Positions 33,176 through 43,737 of a DNA stretch of 64,000 nt are shown here, piece after piece. The number at the start of each line of letters is the position of its first letter. The stretch's first letter is position 1. The stretch is taken from contig OY783191.1 of NCBI GenBank assembly GCA_963678675.1, forward strand, positions 22,029,299 through 22,093,298, read 5' to 3'. The stretch is from Xiphydria camelus (Eukaryota > Arthropoda > Insecta > Hymenoptera > Xiphydriidae). The notes under the pieces were generated by a model that did not search any database, was not told the origin of the DNA, and was given only the letters and a program-made list of their open reading frames with translations. The translations under genes and the position numbers were made by a program.

Positions 33176-35260
33176 GAGTATGCTATGGCACTCTTCATAG
33201 ACATTGAAGGAGCGTTTGATCGCACCGGATACAATGTAATAACCGAGGCCATGTCTAGTAGAGGGATACCAGAAACACTAATAGACTGGACTCGGAGCAT
33301 GTTGGCGAACAGATTGGTGATCGCCAAGAAAGATGATATAGAGGTAAGGGGGCGACCATCGGGAGGATGTCCGCAGGGAGGGGTTTTGTCACCTCTACTG
33401 TGGTGCCTCGTAGTGGACGAACTCTTAGAACTACTGAGGAGGGAAGGATTCCTGGTCCATGGATATGCAGATGATGCTGCGGTTGTGGTCAGGGGCAACT
33501 TCCTTAGTGTACTAAGGGACAGAATGAACTGTGCCGTACGAACAGTGGATGAATGGTGTAAAAAGACCAATCTTTCGGTGAACCCGGAGAAAGTGTCTGC
33601 CATGATATTCACTAGAAAATACAAGGTGGAGTACCCGGAACCATTAAGGTTCAGGGGGACAAACATCGAGTATGCCAAAACACAAAAATACTTGGGTGTC
33701 GTCTTAGACACCAAGTTGCATTGGAAAGAACATATCACATGCCAGATCGCGAAGGTATATGCCTCGCTATGGGCATGCAGAAGAGCAATGGGCAGAAACT
33801 GGGGCTTTAGTCCCAGGGTCTGTCTGTGGCTGTACAAAATGGTGTTACTGCCAAGATTACTGTATGCAGCAGTGATTTGGTGGCCAAGAGTAGGGAGGAT
33901 CGAATCAAGAAACCGGTTGAAAGCCCTTCAGGGCGTGTTCCTGAGGGCTGCAACAGGGGCGATGAGATCCACACCAACTGAGGCCCTAGAGGTGGCACTT
34001 GATGTGCTGCCTCTTGACCTTTTGATAAGAGAAAGAGCGGAACTCTCTGCATACAGGATGAACTGCCTTGGGGAGTGGACCAGGGCAAGGACAGCACACA
34101 CCAGACTAGGCGTGCTTGATCAAGGATCTATGTCCTTGAGACAGGATAAGATAGCCAGGAAATACCAGATCAGGAAGGCCTTTGTGGTCTACCTACCTGA
34201 GAGGAATCACTGGGAAATTAGTAAGAGGACTCCGGGTCCCACAGTCAGGCACTGGTACACCAATGGGTCGGGGTACGGGGGTCGCTTTGGGGCGGGAGTC
34301 TTTGGACCTCAAGAAGACCTCAGGGTAAGTATCGCCCTGGGAGACAAAGCCACAGTGTTCCAGGCGGAAGTCTTGGCAATAAAACACTGCCTGGAACTAC
34401 TTGTAGAGCAGCGCACTGCGAACAAGTATATTTATATTTGGTCTGACAGTCAAGCTGCTATAAAAGCACTCCACAGGACAAGCACAAATTCACAGATTGT
34501 GTGGGAGACTATGGAAGTGCTAGAGATTCTAGGGAAAACCAACAAGATTACTCCTGCTTGGGTCCCCGGACACACAGGAGTCCATGGTAACGAGATAGCG
34601 GACGTACTGGCGAAAGAGGGCACCAGAAAGGAGAACCTCATGCCAGTGGGAGTCCCCTTTGCCATGGGCAGGTTAGAGATTAAGAGGAAATTCCACAGGG
34701 AGCATTTTCACCGATGGACTAATCTAGGAACGGGCAGACAGGCGAGGAATCTAATGCCTCGCCTAGCACAAAAGAGAGCCAGGTTACTAGTGAACATGAA
34801 CAGGATAAGCCTGAGCATTACAATCAGACTATTAACTGGTCACGGAAAATTCAACTCACACTGCAGGAGACTAGGTCTATCGGAAACGGATAGATGTCGA
34901 TACTGCAAAGTGGAGAGGGAAGATGCCCAGCACCTGCTGCTGGAATGTCCAGCACTAGGGGCTTATAGACACCGTCTGATAGGCGAGGCTTTTCCTAGCC
35001 TGGAAAGGGCTAGAGAGCTAGGGGTGGAATGGATGTGGACTGGCAAAAAAGGCCAAGATGCAAATCTAAGGTACACCCCTAATCACAGCGGGGCTACAAT
35101 AAAACTATTAAGTTTTCGGTGGCGTTCAGGGATGATTAGCGTCCTAACCGCTTTTATTATTATTATTATTATTATATTACTCAACTTTACTAACAATCTT
35201 CAACGCAACTCACAACTTGATATTTTTATAAGAAAGAGAATAAACATCTTCTTCATTTGA
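33029..35260 (+). CDS. Open RT-RNase H reading frame of a LINE
   Basis: 743 codons open throughout, but chimeric. Residues 1 to about 49 read the Tc1 end and the last 35 or so read past the LINE tail. The LINE part begins near 'FEYAMALFIDIEGAFDR' (motif A aspartate about residue 58), with GCPQGGVLSP at 113-122 and YADD at 146-149. A ribonuclease H domain follows from about 408: 'HWYTNGSGYGGRFGAGVF' has Asn where the first catalytic Asp is expected, while Glu447, Asp473 and HTGVHGNEIAD are present. A C-C-H-C knuckle (C623, C626, H635, C640) closes it. RT upstream motifs and endonuclease are missing, so it is 5'-truncated and not autonomous. Confidence 0.8.
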   Translation: MRRGKKYSYTWYFREHTHKIAKPILGKVSFEVIAANRLGIEAVNVLAKFEYAMALFIDIEGAFDRTGYNVITEAMSSRGIPETLIDWTRSMLANRLVIAKKDDIEVRGRPSGGCPQGGVLSPLLWCLVVDELLELLRREGFLVHGYADDAAVVVRGNFLSVLRDRMNCAVRTVDEWCKKTNLSVNPEKVSAMIFTRKYKVEYPEPLRFRGTNIEYAKTQKYLGVVLDTKLHWKEHITCQIAKVYASLWACRRAMGRNWGFSPRVCLWLYKMVLLPRLLYAAVIWWPRVGRIESRNRLKALQGVFLRAATGAMRSTPTEALEVALDVLPLDLLIRERAELSAYRMNCLGEWTRARTAHTRLGVLDQGSMSLRQDKIARKYQIRKAFVVYLPERNHWEISKRTPGPTVRHWYTNGSGYGGRFGAGVFGPQEDLRVSIALGDKATVFQAEVLAIKHCLELLVEQRTANKYIYIWSDSQAAIKALHRTSTNSQIVWETMEVLEILGKTNKITPAWVPGHTGVHGNEIADVLAKEGTRKENLMPVGVPFAMGRLEIKRKFHREHFHRWTNLGTGRQARNLMPRLAQKRARLLVNMNRISLSITIRLLTGHGKFNSHCRRLGLSETDRCRYCKVEREDAQHLLLECPALGAYRHRLIGEAFPSLERARELGVEWMWTGKKGQDANLRYTPNHSGATIKLLSFRWRSGMISVLTAFIIIIIIILLNFTNNLQRNSQLDIFIRKRINIFFI
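33176..35178 (+). mobile_element. 5'-truncated LINE (R1/LOA/Jockey group) with (ATT)n tail
   Basis: The RT signature 'GCPQGGVLSPLLW' with a downstream RNase H and terminal zinc knuckle is that of the R1/LOA/Jockey group; the exact clade is not fixed. The 3' end is an ATT repeat at 35151-35178. The long uninterrupted frame implies a relatively recent insertion into the Tc1 element at about 33175. Confidence 0.8.
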
Positions 35261-35312
35261 CACAAACAGACACATCTGACTGCTGATGCATGCGCGAAAA
35301 GCTTAATAACCT

Positions 35313-35550
35313 AAAATGGCCGGAATGTTGGTGTGGACTTAGATCGGTGTTCCGTCTAACCGCGTGGACTTAGATCGCTTTTCCAAAGTACACCAAATGT
35401 TTCACCGTACTATTGAACGACTTAGATTGTTATTCCGGCAATAATTTTTGGTAGGGATATTAGTATCATTGTTGGCCACAAGATGCCACTATTATCAAAA
35501 ATTCTAAAAATTTGGACTTAGATCGTTTTTCCCGCCACCTCTTCAGTTAT
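35313..35550. repeat. TGGACTTAGATCG subrepeats
   Basis: 'TGGACTTAGATCGNTNTTCC' occurs near 35333, 35363 and 35512, with a weaker copy near 35417. The last runs into CCCGCCACCTCT. Its complement, AGAGGTGGCGGG...CGATCTAAG, resembles the ends of the MITEs at 18053 and 32013, so this may be the right end of a related larger element. Confidence 0.5.
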
Positions 35551-35582
35551 TAATCATTGCTCCAAAGGCTTTTCATTATAAA

Positions 35583-36044
35583 ATGACGCCGATTAATGTT
35601 GCAAATGTAATAAACATGTTAACAACTACGTTTCAAATTACGGAGTTGGCACAGACCCCTATAACATCAGATGAAATTGAAGTTCATAATCAAATTCGTG
35701 ACATTATAAACACTTTTAGGAACGTAGATCTCGTACCATTAATTGAATACGGTTACGTATTGGATTTTGCTAATCCATCTGAACCCCATGGAGCACAGGT
35801 TGTAGAGTACCCTACAGTTTCAGCAGAAGAGGAAGATAATTTTGAACCTGCAGAATGCATTGTTGATGACGAAGGTGGAAAGATCGACTTAAGTTATAAG
35901 AGAAAAGCTGTTGAATTTTGGAAAGGCGGAAAAAAGCCCGACGACCACTCACTAGTGCGCAGACAAATTCTAGGATGCTCGGGAAAAAGAGTACAAGTCA
36001 AAAAATGGTATTGCTCAGAAAACACCTTTATTTGTTTATATTGA
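35583..36044 (+). pseudogene. Probable transposase N-terminal fragment
   Basis: 153 codons from MTPINVANVINML. An acidic middle region is followed by 'IDLSYKRKAVEFWKGGKK', which resembles the helix-turn-helix entry of several DDE transposases. After that point the expected continuation ('RRPLTSAQ', 'MLGKRVQVKKW') is spread over two frames, so at least two frameshifts are likely. No catalytic domain follows. A host gene cannot be excluded, but the TE-like flanks make it unlikely. Confidence 0.45.
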
Positions 36045-37660
36045 AACACAAACTGTTGAAAAAATGTATAAAATGAAAATAACACTTCTCATAAGAACCG
36101 TTAAATGCATGTAGCACACAAATATCTCTACGAAAGTAGCAGAAAATTGTAGAAGTGTTTTGGTAGGTGACTTTGACTTAGGTATACTCTTTTTCCCGGG
36201 CATCCTAGAATTATTGATCGAGAAAAACCATAAAACTTTTATTTCAACTTTTGTCCCTTATCTTTCACCGTTCGGGAGTTATTCCGTGAAGAAGAAAAAT
36301 CTGAATTTTTTTCAAGGGATGATTTTACCCCTTAAAACCGTAATATGGCACCAATGAAATGTATTTTTGTATTACGCTTGAACTACTCTACTTGCACACG
36401 GAATGGCGGAATTTTCTGAATTTCCGGGTTCCCTAACTTCCCTTGTAAGTATTAATAGATTCACACAGAAGCAACAATTATAATTCATCATGATTAATGA
36501 GAGATTAGAATCAATTTTTTTTAAATCAATACAGGAATTAATATTATTGTGATAACGTCTTAAACACTTATCCCCACTCCTTTACCGGTTCCGCGCCCTG
36601 CATCCCGCTGCAACGACCATGACTTTCAATGACAATCACATTTTACCAATTTATCTTGGGCAAATGCAATGGTATTTTCGTCTGGCATTTTCTCACATGA
36701 GTTAGTAATTATCAAATGTACATGTAAAAAAAAGCCAATCTCTATACCTACTGTAACTGAAAAAAATTTTTTTTGTTTATTAAAAGTGCATCTGGTGACC
36801 TTGTACAAGGGGGAGGGCGAGTCAGACTTGCGCAACATGAAAAAGGCATAAAAAATTCATTGATTTTTAATATATTTTTGGCTTATAAAGTTACTACACA
36901 AAAAACGTCGATAGCTCTCCGTCTATGACGACCTGCAAGCAGGTTCCATCAATCGTTTCGGAAGAAGATCCGTTGTATTTGGTCTCCTGAACCAGACACT
37001 AGAGATCTTCTTTCGAAGCGTTTGCTGGGTACTGCACGTCATCGCAGCGAATCATACAGCGTCCTCGGACTAATAACGTACAACCTATAGTCTGCAAAAA
37101 AGAATCACTCTCTACAAGCGCAGTTTAGTTTATCAACATTGCACGCGGACAAACGCGAACAAATAAGATATATCCTATTAGGGGCGAAAGAGGTGTGCAT
37201 TTATTCCCATCACAGATGCACTTATACGTCGATCTAATTAGAAAGCAAAAAGATTTTTGTACTCCGTCAATCGTTCTAATATATTTCGCCATGCCTAGAT
37301 AGCGCGCGAGTTAAGCCGTCAACATCCGCGCTTCGTTATATTCACGATGCAGATCGTGTAGCGGGCATGCACGGCAGGCAGGCAGCACATAATTGATTGG
37401 GTCGGTTCGTTATGACACAGACGTCTCATTAAGATGCGTCCGACACGACCACCGACGTACGTTCATTTGTTCTGAATCGTACGTGCCCCACCGTGCATTA
37501 ATGGGCGAGGCAAATTGGACGACATCACGAAAAACCCGTCAGGGTGAAAAGTGGGTAGGGGCGGCCCAGACGTCGAAATCGAGGGCCGTTCGATCGCGCA
37601 CGACCTCAGTCAGTTGTGACGCCAATTATAGCGGGCGGTACACCTGACGACTGCCAACCG
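36045..37660. other. No gene recognised
   Basis: Low-complexity and AT-rich to about 36900, then more balanced composition with CG dinucleotides from 36900 to 37600. Only short ORFs. No repeats noticed. Confidence 0.4.
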
Positions 37661-37661
37661 A

Positions 37662-38695
37662 TACCCGACCAGAAATTTGGCTTGACATGCCTGTTGTCAC
37701 ATCAGGCCCGGGTAAGGCATACGCACGGCATGCCGGATCCGGTTTGCCGTGGCTGCGCCGTACCCGGCCCTGATCAGGCATGCGCACGGCATGCCGGATC
37801 CGGTTTGCCGTGGCTGCGCCATACCCGGCCCTGATCACGCATACGCACGGCATGCCAGATCCGGTTTGCCGTGGCTGCGCCGTACCTGGCCCTGATCACG
37901 CATACGCATGGCATGCCGGATCCGGTTTGCCGTGGCTGCGCCGTACCCAGCCCTGATCAGGCTAAGCCACGGCATGCCGGGTCCGGTTTGCCGTGGCTGC
38001 GCCGTACTCGGCCCTGATCAGGCTAATCCACGGTAAACCTAGTCCAGTCAGTCAATCCACGCTGTGGCGGCCTGACGCCAGATGGCGCCGACCCTCTCGG
38101 CTCTCGGTAGTAAAACGGCGGTACAGTACTATATACCTAAGAGGACCACAGAGCGTCTAAGGCAGGAGTCGGCCTAGCCTTACTGACGAGTCCACAGGCC
38201 AACTCCGGGTCGAAATGACGAACTAACTCGTCTGCCACAGGCAATTTTTGAAAGCGATTTTGTTTATATATAAAAATAAACAATTATCGTATGGAAAATT
38301 TAGAGTACCCGACCAGAAATTTCGATACTTGTCACGTCAGGACTGAATAAGGCAACCTTATCCGGCCCTGGTCAAGCATGTAACGCGTTGTCACATCAGG
38401 GTCGAATCCGGTTACCGGCTCCGGGCCGGATTCGGTTACCTGATAAGGGCCCGACCAGAAATTTCGATACTTGTCACGTCAGGACCGGATAAGGCAGCCT
38501 GATTCGGCCCTGGTCAAGCATGTAACGCGTTGTCACATCAGGGCCGGGTCCGGTAACCGGATCCGGTCTTGATGTGACAACGCGTTACATGCTTGACCAG
38601 GGCCGGATAAGGTTGCCTGACAAGGGCCTGACTTTCAAGATCAGGCTTCCTGACCCGGCCCTGATGTGACAAGTATCGAAGTTTCTGGTCGGGTA
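37662..38695. mobile_element. GC-rich foldback island with TACCCGACCAGAAATTT ends
   Basis: TACCCGACCAGAAATTT appears at 37662, 38306 and (as CCCGACC) 38450 in forward orientation, and complemented ending at 38695. Within 38306-38695 the words 'GTAACGCGTTGTCACATCAG', 'CCGGTTACCGG' and 'GACCAGGGCCGGATAAGG' occur in both orientations, a multi-palindrome. It is strongly GC-rich inside AT-rich DNA. Probably one or two satellite-forming transposons of the same family. Confidence 0.65.
37723..38040. repeat. 61-bp minisatellite, five units
   Basis: Units starting near 37723, 37784, 37845, 37906 and 37967 share 'GCACGGCATGCCGGATCCGG', 'TTTGCCGTGGCTGCGCCGTA' and 'CCCGGCCCTGATCA'. The period is 61 bp with few substitutions, plus a partial sixth. 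Each unit contains short palindromes (CCGGATCCGG, TGATCA, GCATGC). Confidence 0.92.
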
Positions 38696-38700
38696 GGCCT

Positions 38701-39855
38701 TTGTCGAATCAACTGCCATAAATTAGTATCTCCTCAGCCTGTTCTGCTCTGACTATCGGTGTTCTAGATCAGTCCGGTGAGCCGTTGTTTTCGCATTCTG
38801 TTCCGCTGTTCCGCGTGTCTGCCAATTCTAGGTGCTTGCACCGCGCGCGCGGGCGCACGGCTATGGAATATTTCTATTCGCTCGTTTTTAGTGCTCCGAA
38901 TAGCTGGCCTTCCTTTCCTTCCTCTCTCCCTCCATCACTACCGTTACTGTTACCACCACACTGAATGGCTCACGTACCCCTCCCTCCTTCCTTCTTATTC
39001 TCTTTCTCCTCGTCTCTTTCTCTCACTCTCTCTCTCTCTCTCCTCATGTAATTTATAGTTCGCATATGTGGCGGCACGTTTATGCGCAACCAGGCAAAGC
39101 GATAAGCAAGCGAAACGACGTTCTGGAGAACATCGCGAATTATTAGCGAATTCCGGACCACGCGAAAAAATAAAGGAGTAACAAAAACGCGCGGAACCGG
39201 GGTGCGGAATGCCAAGTAGACTGCGGGAATGAGGATACTGCTGCTGAGTAAACACGGTAGAAATCCTCTTCTCTGCTCGTTCTCACCCCCCTCCCCCTTC
39301 CCAACAACCCCACCACATCTCCTTTCTTCGGCTTGACAAAGAATTATTCGCGATGACATCTCGTACGGAATATTTGGATAAAGGAGAAAATCCTTTCGCG
39401 GAGAACTTGTTATTCTTACTTTAACTGTAGTTGAGTAGACGTCATATGCTCTATGCTATCTTGATGCTGCAATTTGGTATACTTATATAAATAATAAACA
39501 GGCCGATGTAGATACACAAACAGAATCCAATATCCATGATTTGCAGAAGTGATGCAATCAGAAAGAGGGTTTCATCTCTTCCTTTTGTTCTACAAGGACT
39601 AAATACCATCGTCGATGACTAGAAAAACTGCTCCTACTTCTGTGTCGTCTATGAATGTTGAGTATCTGATTGAAGATTGGCTCAGTTATCATACCTTAAG
39701 CGCAATTTCACTCGTGGAGAACTTCGGAAATCTCGCCATCTGGCGATCAACACATCAACTGCTGCTAATATAACCGTGGCGAAAAAATGTTTCTATAGAC
39801 TGTATTATGTGATGTATTAACCTGCAGAGGGCCATCTCCTTATATGATAGCCCTC
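38701..39855. other. No gene recognised
   Basis: CG-rich words and a (TCTC)n stretch at 39010-39045, then ordinary sequence. ORFs of 62-129 codons overlap on opposite strands, without motifs. A small hairpin AGAGGGC..GCCCTCT at about 39830-39856 abuts the next element. Confidence 0.4.
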
Positions 39856-39859
39856 TTAA

Positions 39860-40590
39860 GGAGTTACACCACCTTGACATTTTCAAGAAATCAACCAAAT
39901 TTTTTTTGGCTGAAAATACTCTCTATGGTATACAAAATGATATGCCGTTAGTTACAAATCGATATCTAAAGTAAAAGAGCAATTTTTGAAGTGTAGAAAC
40001 AGAGACGTGCATTAGCGCGTTAATGTTCTCGCGAAACTTTAAACGCGTTTTTCTCAAAACTACATTTTAAAAACCGAAGGGCACTCTAGCTCCGCCAATT
40101 TGCAATCAATCGTCTTGATTCTTTTTTTATTTTATTCGTTATATGTTTATCTAGCGAAATACGTACGGGTTCTTCAAAGTATCGATATTTGCGTTTTTTA
40201 TGCCACATTAATTAACGAAATTTAGGGCAAAATATGTATTTTTCCTTTCAAATCGATGCCATTTTGTGAAAAATACATATTTTTAAAAACGGCTACGTAT
40301 TTCGCTAGCTTTTGAGCTACAGAAACTAATTCTTTTACGTTCATTGTTCTATCTTAAACCTGGACTGAGTCATCGTGCCCACCGCACGATCATCGATTTT
40401 CGCAGCGCTCCAGTAAATCACTATTAAAGCCGCCATTTTTATAAATAAAAAAAATACGAACAACATTTTTTGTAGTTTAATAGTAGTATAATACCTTACT
40501 GTACTTTAATTTGGATAAAAACGTTCCAATTCTTCAGAAAAAATTCTTCAAAAACCGTAATTTTTGGGTGGGTCAAGGTGGTGTAACCCC
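39860..40590. mobile_element. TTAA-flanked non-autonomous element A
   Basis: Ends GGAGTTACACCACCTTGACA and complement of GGGGTTACACCACCTTGACC, between TTAA at 39856-39859 and 40591-40594. Inside is 'AAACTTTAAACGCGTTTTTC', also present at about 55252 inside the Mutator-like element, whose right end also begins GGGGTTAC next to TTAA. It probably used that transposase. No ORF. Confidence 0.75.
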
Positions 40591-40594
40591 TTAA

Positions 40595-41168
40595 GAGGCC
40601 GACACACCCCGTCTGGAATTGTAAAGCTATATTTTCAACATGGTGCATAAGAACCTTTTGCATTTTCGCCACCACATTTAAAAAACATAAATTTAGAGCC
40701 CTATAGAAAAAAAAATATAATAATAATAAATGTCTGATTTTGCCGATTGATTACAACAAAAAAATGTATTTTTTTTTCTATAGGGCCCTAGATTTATGTT
40801 TTTTAAGCGTGGTGGCGAAAATACGAAAGGTTTTTATGCACCATCTTGGAAATATTACTGTACAGCCGCGACAATTTTCGGGCATTTTTGTCGCGGCTGT
40901 AAAGTAATATTTCCAACATGGTGCATAAGAACCTTTCGTATTTTCGCCACCACACTTAAAAAACATAAATCTAGGGCCCTATAGAAAAAATAAATAAATT
41001 TTGTTGTTGTAATCAATCGGCAAAATCAGACATTTATTATTATTATATTTTTTTTTCTATAGGGCTCTAGATTTATGTTTTTTAAGTGTGGTGGCGAAAG
41101 TGCAAAAGGTTCTTATGCACCATGTTGAAAATATAGCTTTACATTTCCAGACGGGGCGTGTTGGCCTC
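40595..41168. mobile_element. TTAA-flanked compound palindrome B
   Basis: Ends GAGGCCGACACACCCCGTCT and complement, between TTAA at 40591-40594 and 41169-41172. A roughly 90-bp block ('ACATGGTGCATAAGAACC', 'TTTTCGCCACCACA', 'CTATAGGGC') occurs four times in alternating orientation, symmetrical about 40885 ('CAGCCGCGACA..TGTCGCGGCTG'). ORFs of 62 codons read the palindrome. Confidence 0.85.
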
Positions 41169-41209
41169 TTAAGGTAGTTGTATAGAAAAATGTTTTTTTT
41201 GAGAATCAT

Positions 41210-41924
41210 TTAAAATTTGAACTGTACGTTGACGAAAGTGCTATGTAGGCGCTCTTGTAATTAAAATAATTATTGACTACATAGGAGTCGAGAAAATTAC
41301 AGTAAATATCGGGATTTTCAACACAGGTGAGATAGAGCAAATTAACGCAAATACGACAGTTTTAATTTTAGTTTCGGAACAAATGTGGAGACTTCAAACA
41401 ATCAAAAACAACTCGAAAGTGTAATAAAATATAGCAGAAATTTTTTTTAAAAATCGATAAGGAAAATTCATCCTTTCGTTGTCGAGATAATGACGAGCAA
41501 ATTGTGTAATAGGGGTAAATATCCGATGTACGTTGAAGTTGACTGGTGAAAAGGCGACAACAGCGCACAGCTATCGAGATTAGACTCGGGTATGTATGTG
41601 TATCCGACGCGTAGTCCTTACGTGTGTTAGCGCCCAGTAGGACCCCAGCAACCAAAAGTACTTATCCGAAGAGAAAGTCTATACATTAAAGTGTACCCCT
41701 GCCTATGTCTGGATATGAGAACTGACTTTCGGATGGTACTATACAGCTACTTTAAATAACAGTAAATTTGTAAAGGCAGGGGCTTCCTATGGATTGTTAC
41801 ACACCCAGGATGGTCCCTAGAAGATAAATAGCAAAAATAGCGAACTCTTTAAGAACTTTCACCCAAATTCCGGAAGTATTTCTAAATAAATTTTTATCAG
41901 GGTATTGCTCTTGTATGCTTAGCG
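41210..41924. other. No gene recognised
   Basis: AT-rich with a 95-codon minus-strand ORF (41368-41655) lacking any motif. Confidence 0.4.
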
Positions 41925-42707
41925 TCAATGATTCTCATCGACTCGCTGTGGGTGACGGTACTTTATTGAGTAGATCGTAGCTGAAAGATTCGAGTAAATC
42001 TTAGTGTTTTGCCATAAGGACTAAATTTGATTGGAGCTTCGTAGTAAAGTAAGTGCGCTTTCACATGGGACCGATGATCAGCGCTGACGATCGGTCACAA
42101 ATGATCATCAGTTCTATCTAAATGCTTTCTCATGAGATATATGGTCAGTCATCAATATGTATCTGGAAAGTGACGAGCATCGCATCGTTGTCGCTTTGTG
42201 CGTAAAACGGTTAATAGAGAGGCGAAAAAAAATCGCAAAATCGACAACGCTGTTTCTCCATACGCGACCGATGATCTGCTTGTATGTGAACAGCTTCGTT
42301 TGTTGAATGGCCCTGACGACAAACCGAGGATCGGACACGCCACGGGCCGACCGATGGCCCGAGCGTTTTTAATCGGTCGACCGACGGTACGCATTCATGT
42401 GAAAGCTACATTTGAAATAATGGACCCTCCTGATCGTCAGCGCTGATCATCGGTTCCATGTGAAAGTGCACTAAGAAAAGCCGCTCGTACCGTTCAATTA
42501 CAGTTGACTCAATGAAGTACTTTACTCGATGGTACTTTTATCGAGTCGACCGTAGCTGAAAGATTCGAGTGAATCTTAGTGTCTTGTCATGAAGGCTAAA
42601 TTGGATGTGTGCTTGTTGGCAAAACAAGAAGATCTGCTCGTACCGTTCAACTACAGTCGACTCGATAAAAATAACGTCACCCAAAGCGGGTCGATGAGAA
42701 TCATTGA
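41925..42707. mobile_element. Inverted-repeat element split by another element
   Basis: TCAATGATTCTCATCGACTC at 41925 is mirrored at 42692-42707. The arms include 'GGGTGACG', 'GAGTCGAC', 'GTAGCTGAAAG' and 'ATTCGAGT..ATCTTAGTG'. A partial direct repeat at 42520-42600 is present too. The sequence at 42052-42472 is foreign to the arms. Confidence 0.7.
42052..42472. mobile_element. Element with AGTGCGCTTTCACATGG ends, nested
   Basis: AGTGCGCTTTCACATGGGAC and complement bound 421 bp. Inner inverted 'GATGATCAGCGCTGACGATC' lies near each end. It is the longer relative of 31936-32363. No transposase remains and the ORFs lack motifs. The superfamily is uncertain (hAT or P-like ends are possible). Confidence 0.75.
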
Positions 42708-42843
42708 TACCAGGTATACATAATGTTGCATATCAGCATTTGGAAACATGCGATAGTCAAATTTGGTCGAGTATAGCGATACAGGACATAGTGGAAAACT
42801 CATGAACCGATGGAAAACGTTGGATTTCCAGTCAACCAATATT

Positions 42844-43080
42844 TGAACGGTTGAAAGCCAGAATGGTCTAAGTCACATGTCATGTAAGCTGAGATTATTT
42901 GACTGCAAAGTTAAGTACAATTTGAAAGGTCTGCCTAGATGATACAAACAGATATTTTAAATCGTAAAGATCTGTTTTGTATCATCTAGACAGATTTTTC
43001 AAATTGTACTTAACTTAGCAGTCAAATAATCCCAGCTTACATGAAATGTGGCTTAGACCATTCTGGCTTTCAACGGTTCA
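42844..43080. mobile_element. Palindromic MITE
   Basis: TGAACGGTTGAAAGCCAGAA and complement bound 237 bp that pair almost throughout ('AAGTTAAGTACAATTTG', 'ATGATACAAA'). No ORF. It directly precedes the mariner derivative at 43106. Confidence 0.85.
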
Positions 43081-43105
43081 TTTAACGTCCCTATGAATGC
43101 ATATA

Positions 43106-43469
43106 TGAGGGCAGAGTGAAAAGTCCGATACTTTTCTAGTAGAGGGTGGTGCAATCACGAAGATGAGTATACGCCCCATTTGGCGAAAAAAAAAGTTCTG
43201 TTCCACCACGGCAATGCGTCTGCTCATTCGTCTGCCGTTGCAACAGCGAAATTGGTCGATTTGAAGTTCGAATTGTTGCCATATCCACTTTATTCACCGG
43301 ATTTGGCTCCCTGTGACTTCTTTCTCTCCCCATACTTGAAAAAATGGCTGGATAGAAAAAAATTCTCATCAAACGAAGAGGTCATCGCCAGAGCAGGGGG
43401 CGCTACTTTACAGACTTTGGGCGCACCACCATCTACTAGAAAAGTACAGGACTTTTCACTCTGCCCTCG
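43106..43469 (+). mobile_element. Internally deleted mariner element
   Basis: Ends TGAGGGCAGAGTGAAAAGTC and near-complement, flanked by TA at 43104-43105 and 43470-43471. At 364 bp it retains only the last third of the transposase gene. Confidence 0.85.
43180..43440 (+). pseudogene. Mariner transposase C-terminal fragment
   Basis: Reads 'MAKKKVLFHHGNASAHSSAV', 'YSPDLAPCDFFLSPYLKKWL' and 'FSSNEEVIA'. The second catalytic position should be HHDN; here it is HHGN, so the aspartate is lost. The third (APCDFF) remains. After 'EVIARA' the frame runs into the terminal repeat, so the extra ORF tail is not transposase. Confidence 0.85.
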
Positions 43470-43737
43470 TATAAATACCCCCAGAGTCCAAAACCTCTAT
43501 TGACAATGAGTTACAAGTAGAATGATGCGAGAAACTATTATTTTTCGAGTTGTTTACAGTACCACTGGAAAAATTTCCACAGTACCACTTGAAAGATCCC
43601 TATTATTTTCAAAATAATGTCCTCCATCCTTTTTATAATAAATCATGAGAAATATTAATATAAAACATTTTATAAAAATCATATTATTTAAATAAATTTA
43701 AAAGAAGATTATTAATATTATCAAAAGTATCTATATA

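Noticed and set aside
33025..33837. 270-codon minus-strand ORF as a gene
   Set aside because: Mostly antisense of the LINE RT; only the last 50 codons are real Tc1 sequence.
37393..37853. ORFs of 70-85 codons in the GC-rich region
   Set aside because: Composition-driven and overlapping the 61-bp minisatellite.
37723..38040. CRISPR array
   Set aside because: Repeats are contiguous 61-bp units without variable spacers and the DNA is eukaryotic.
40778..40984. Two similar 62-codon proteins on opposite strands
   Set aside because: Consequence of the palindrome, not a conserved protein family.
41169..41210. Second copy of the 61775 TTAA element
   Set aside because: Only the first 12 bases match and no right end was found nearby.
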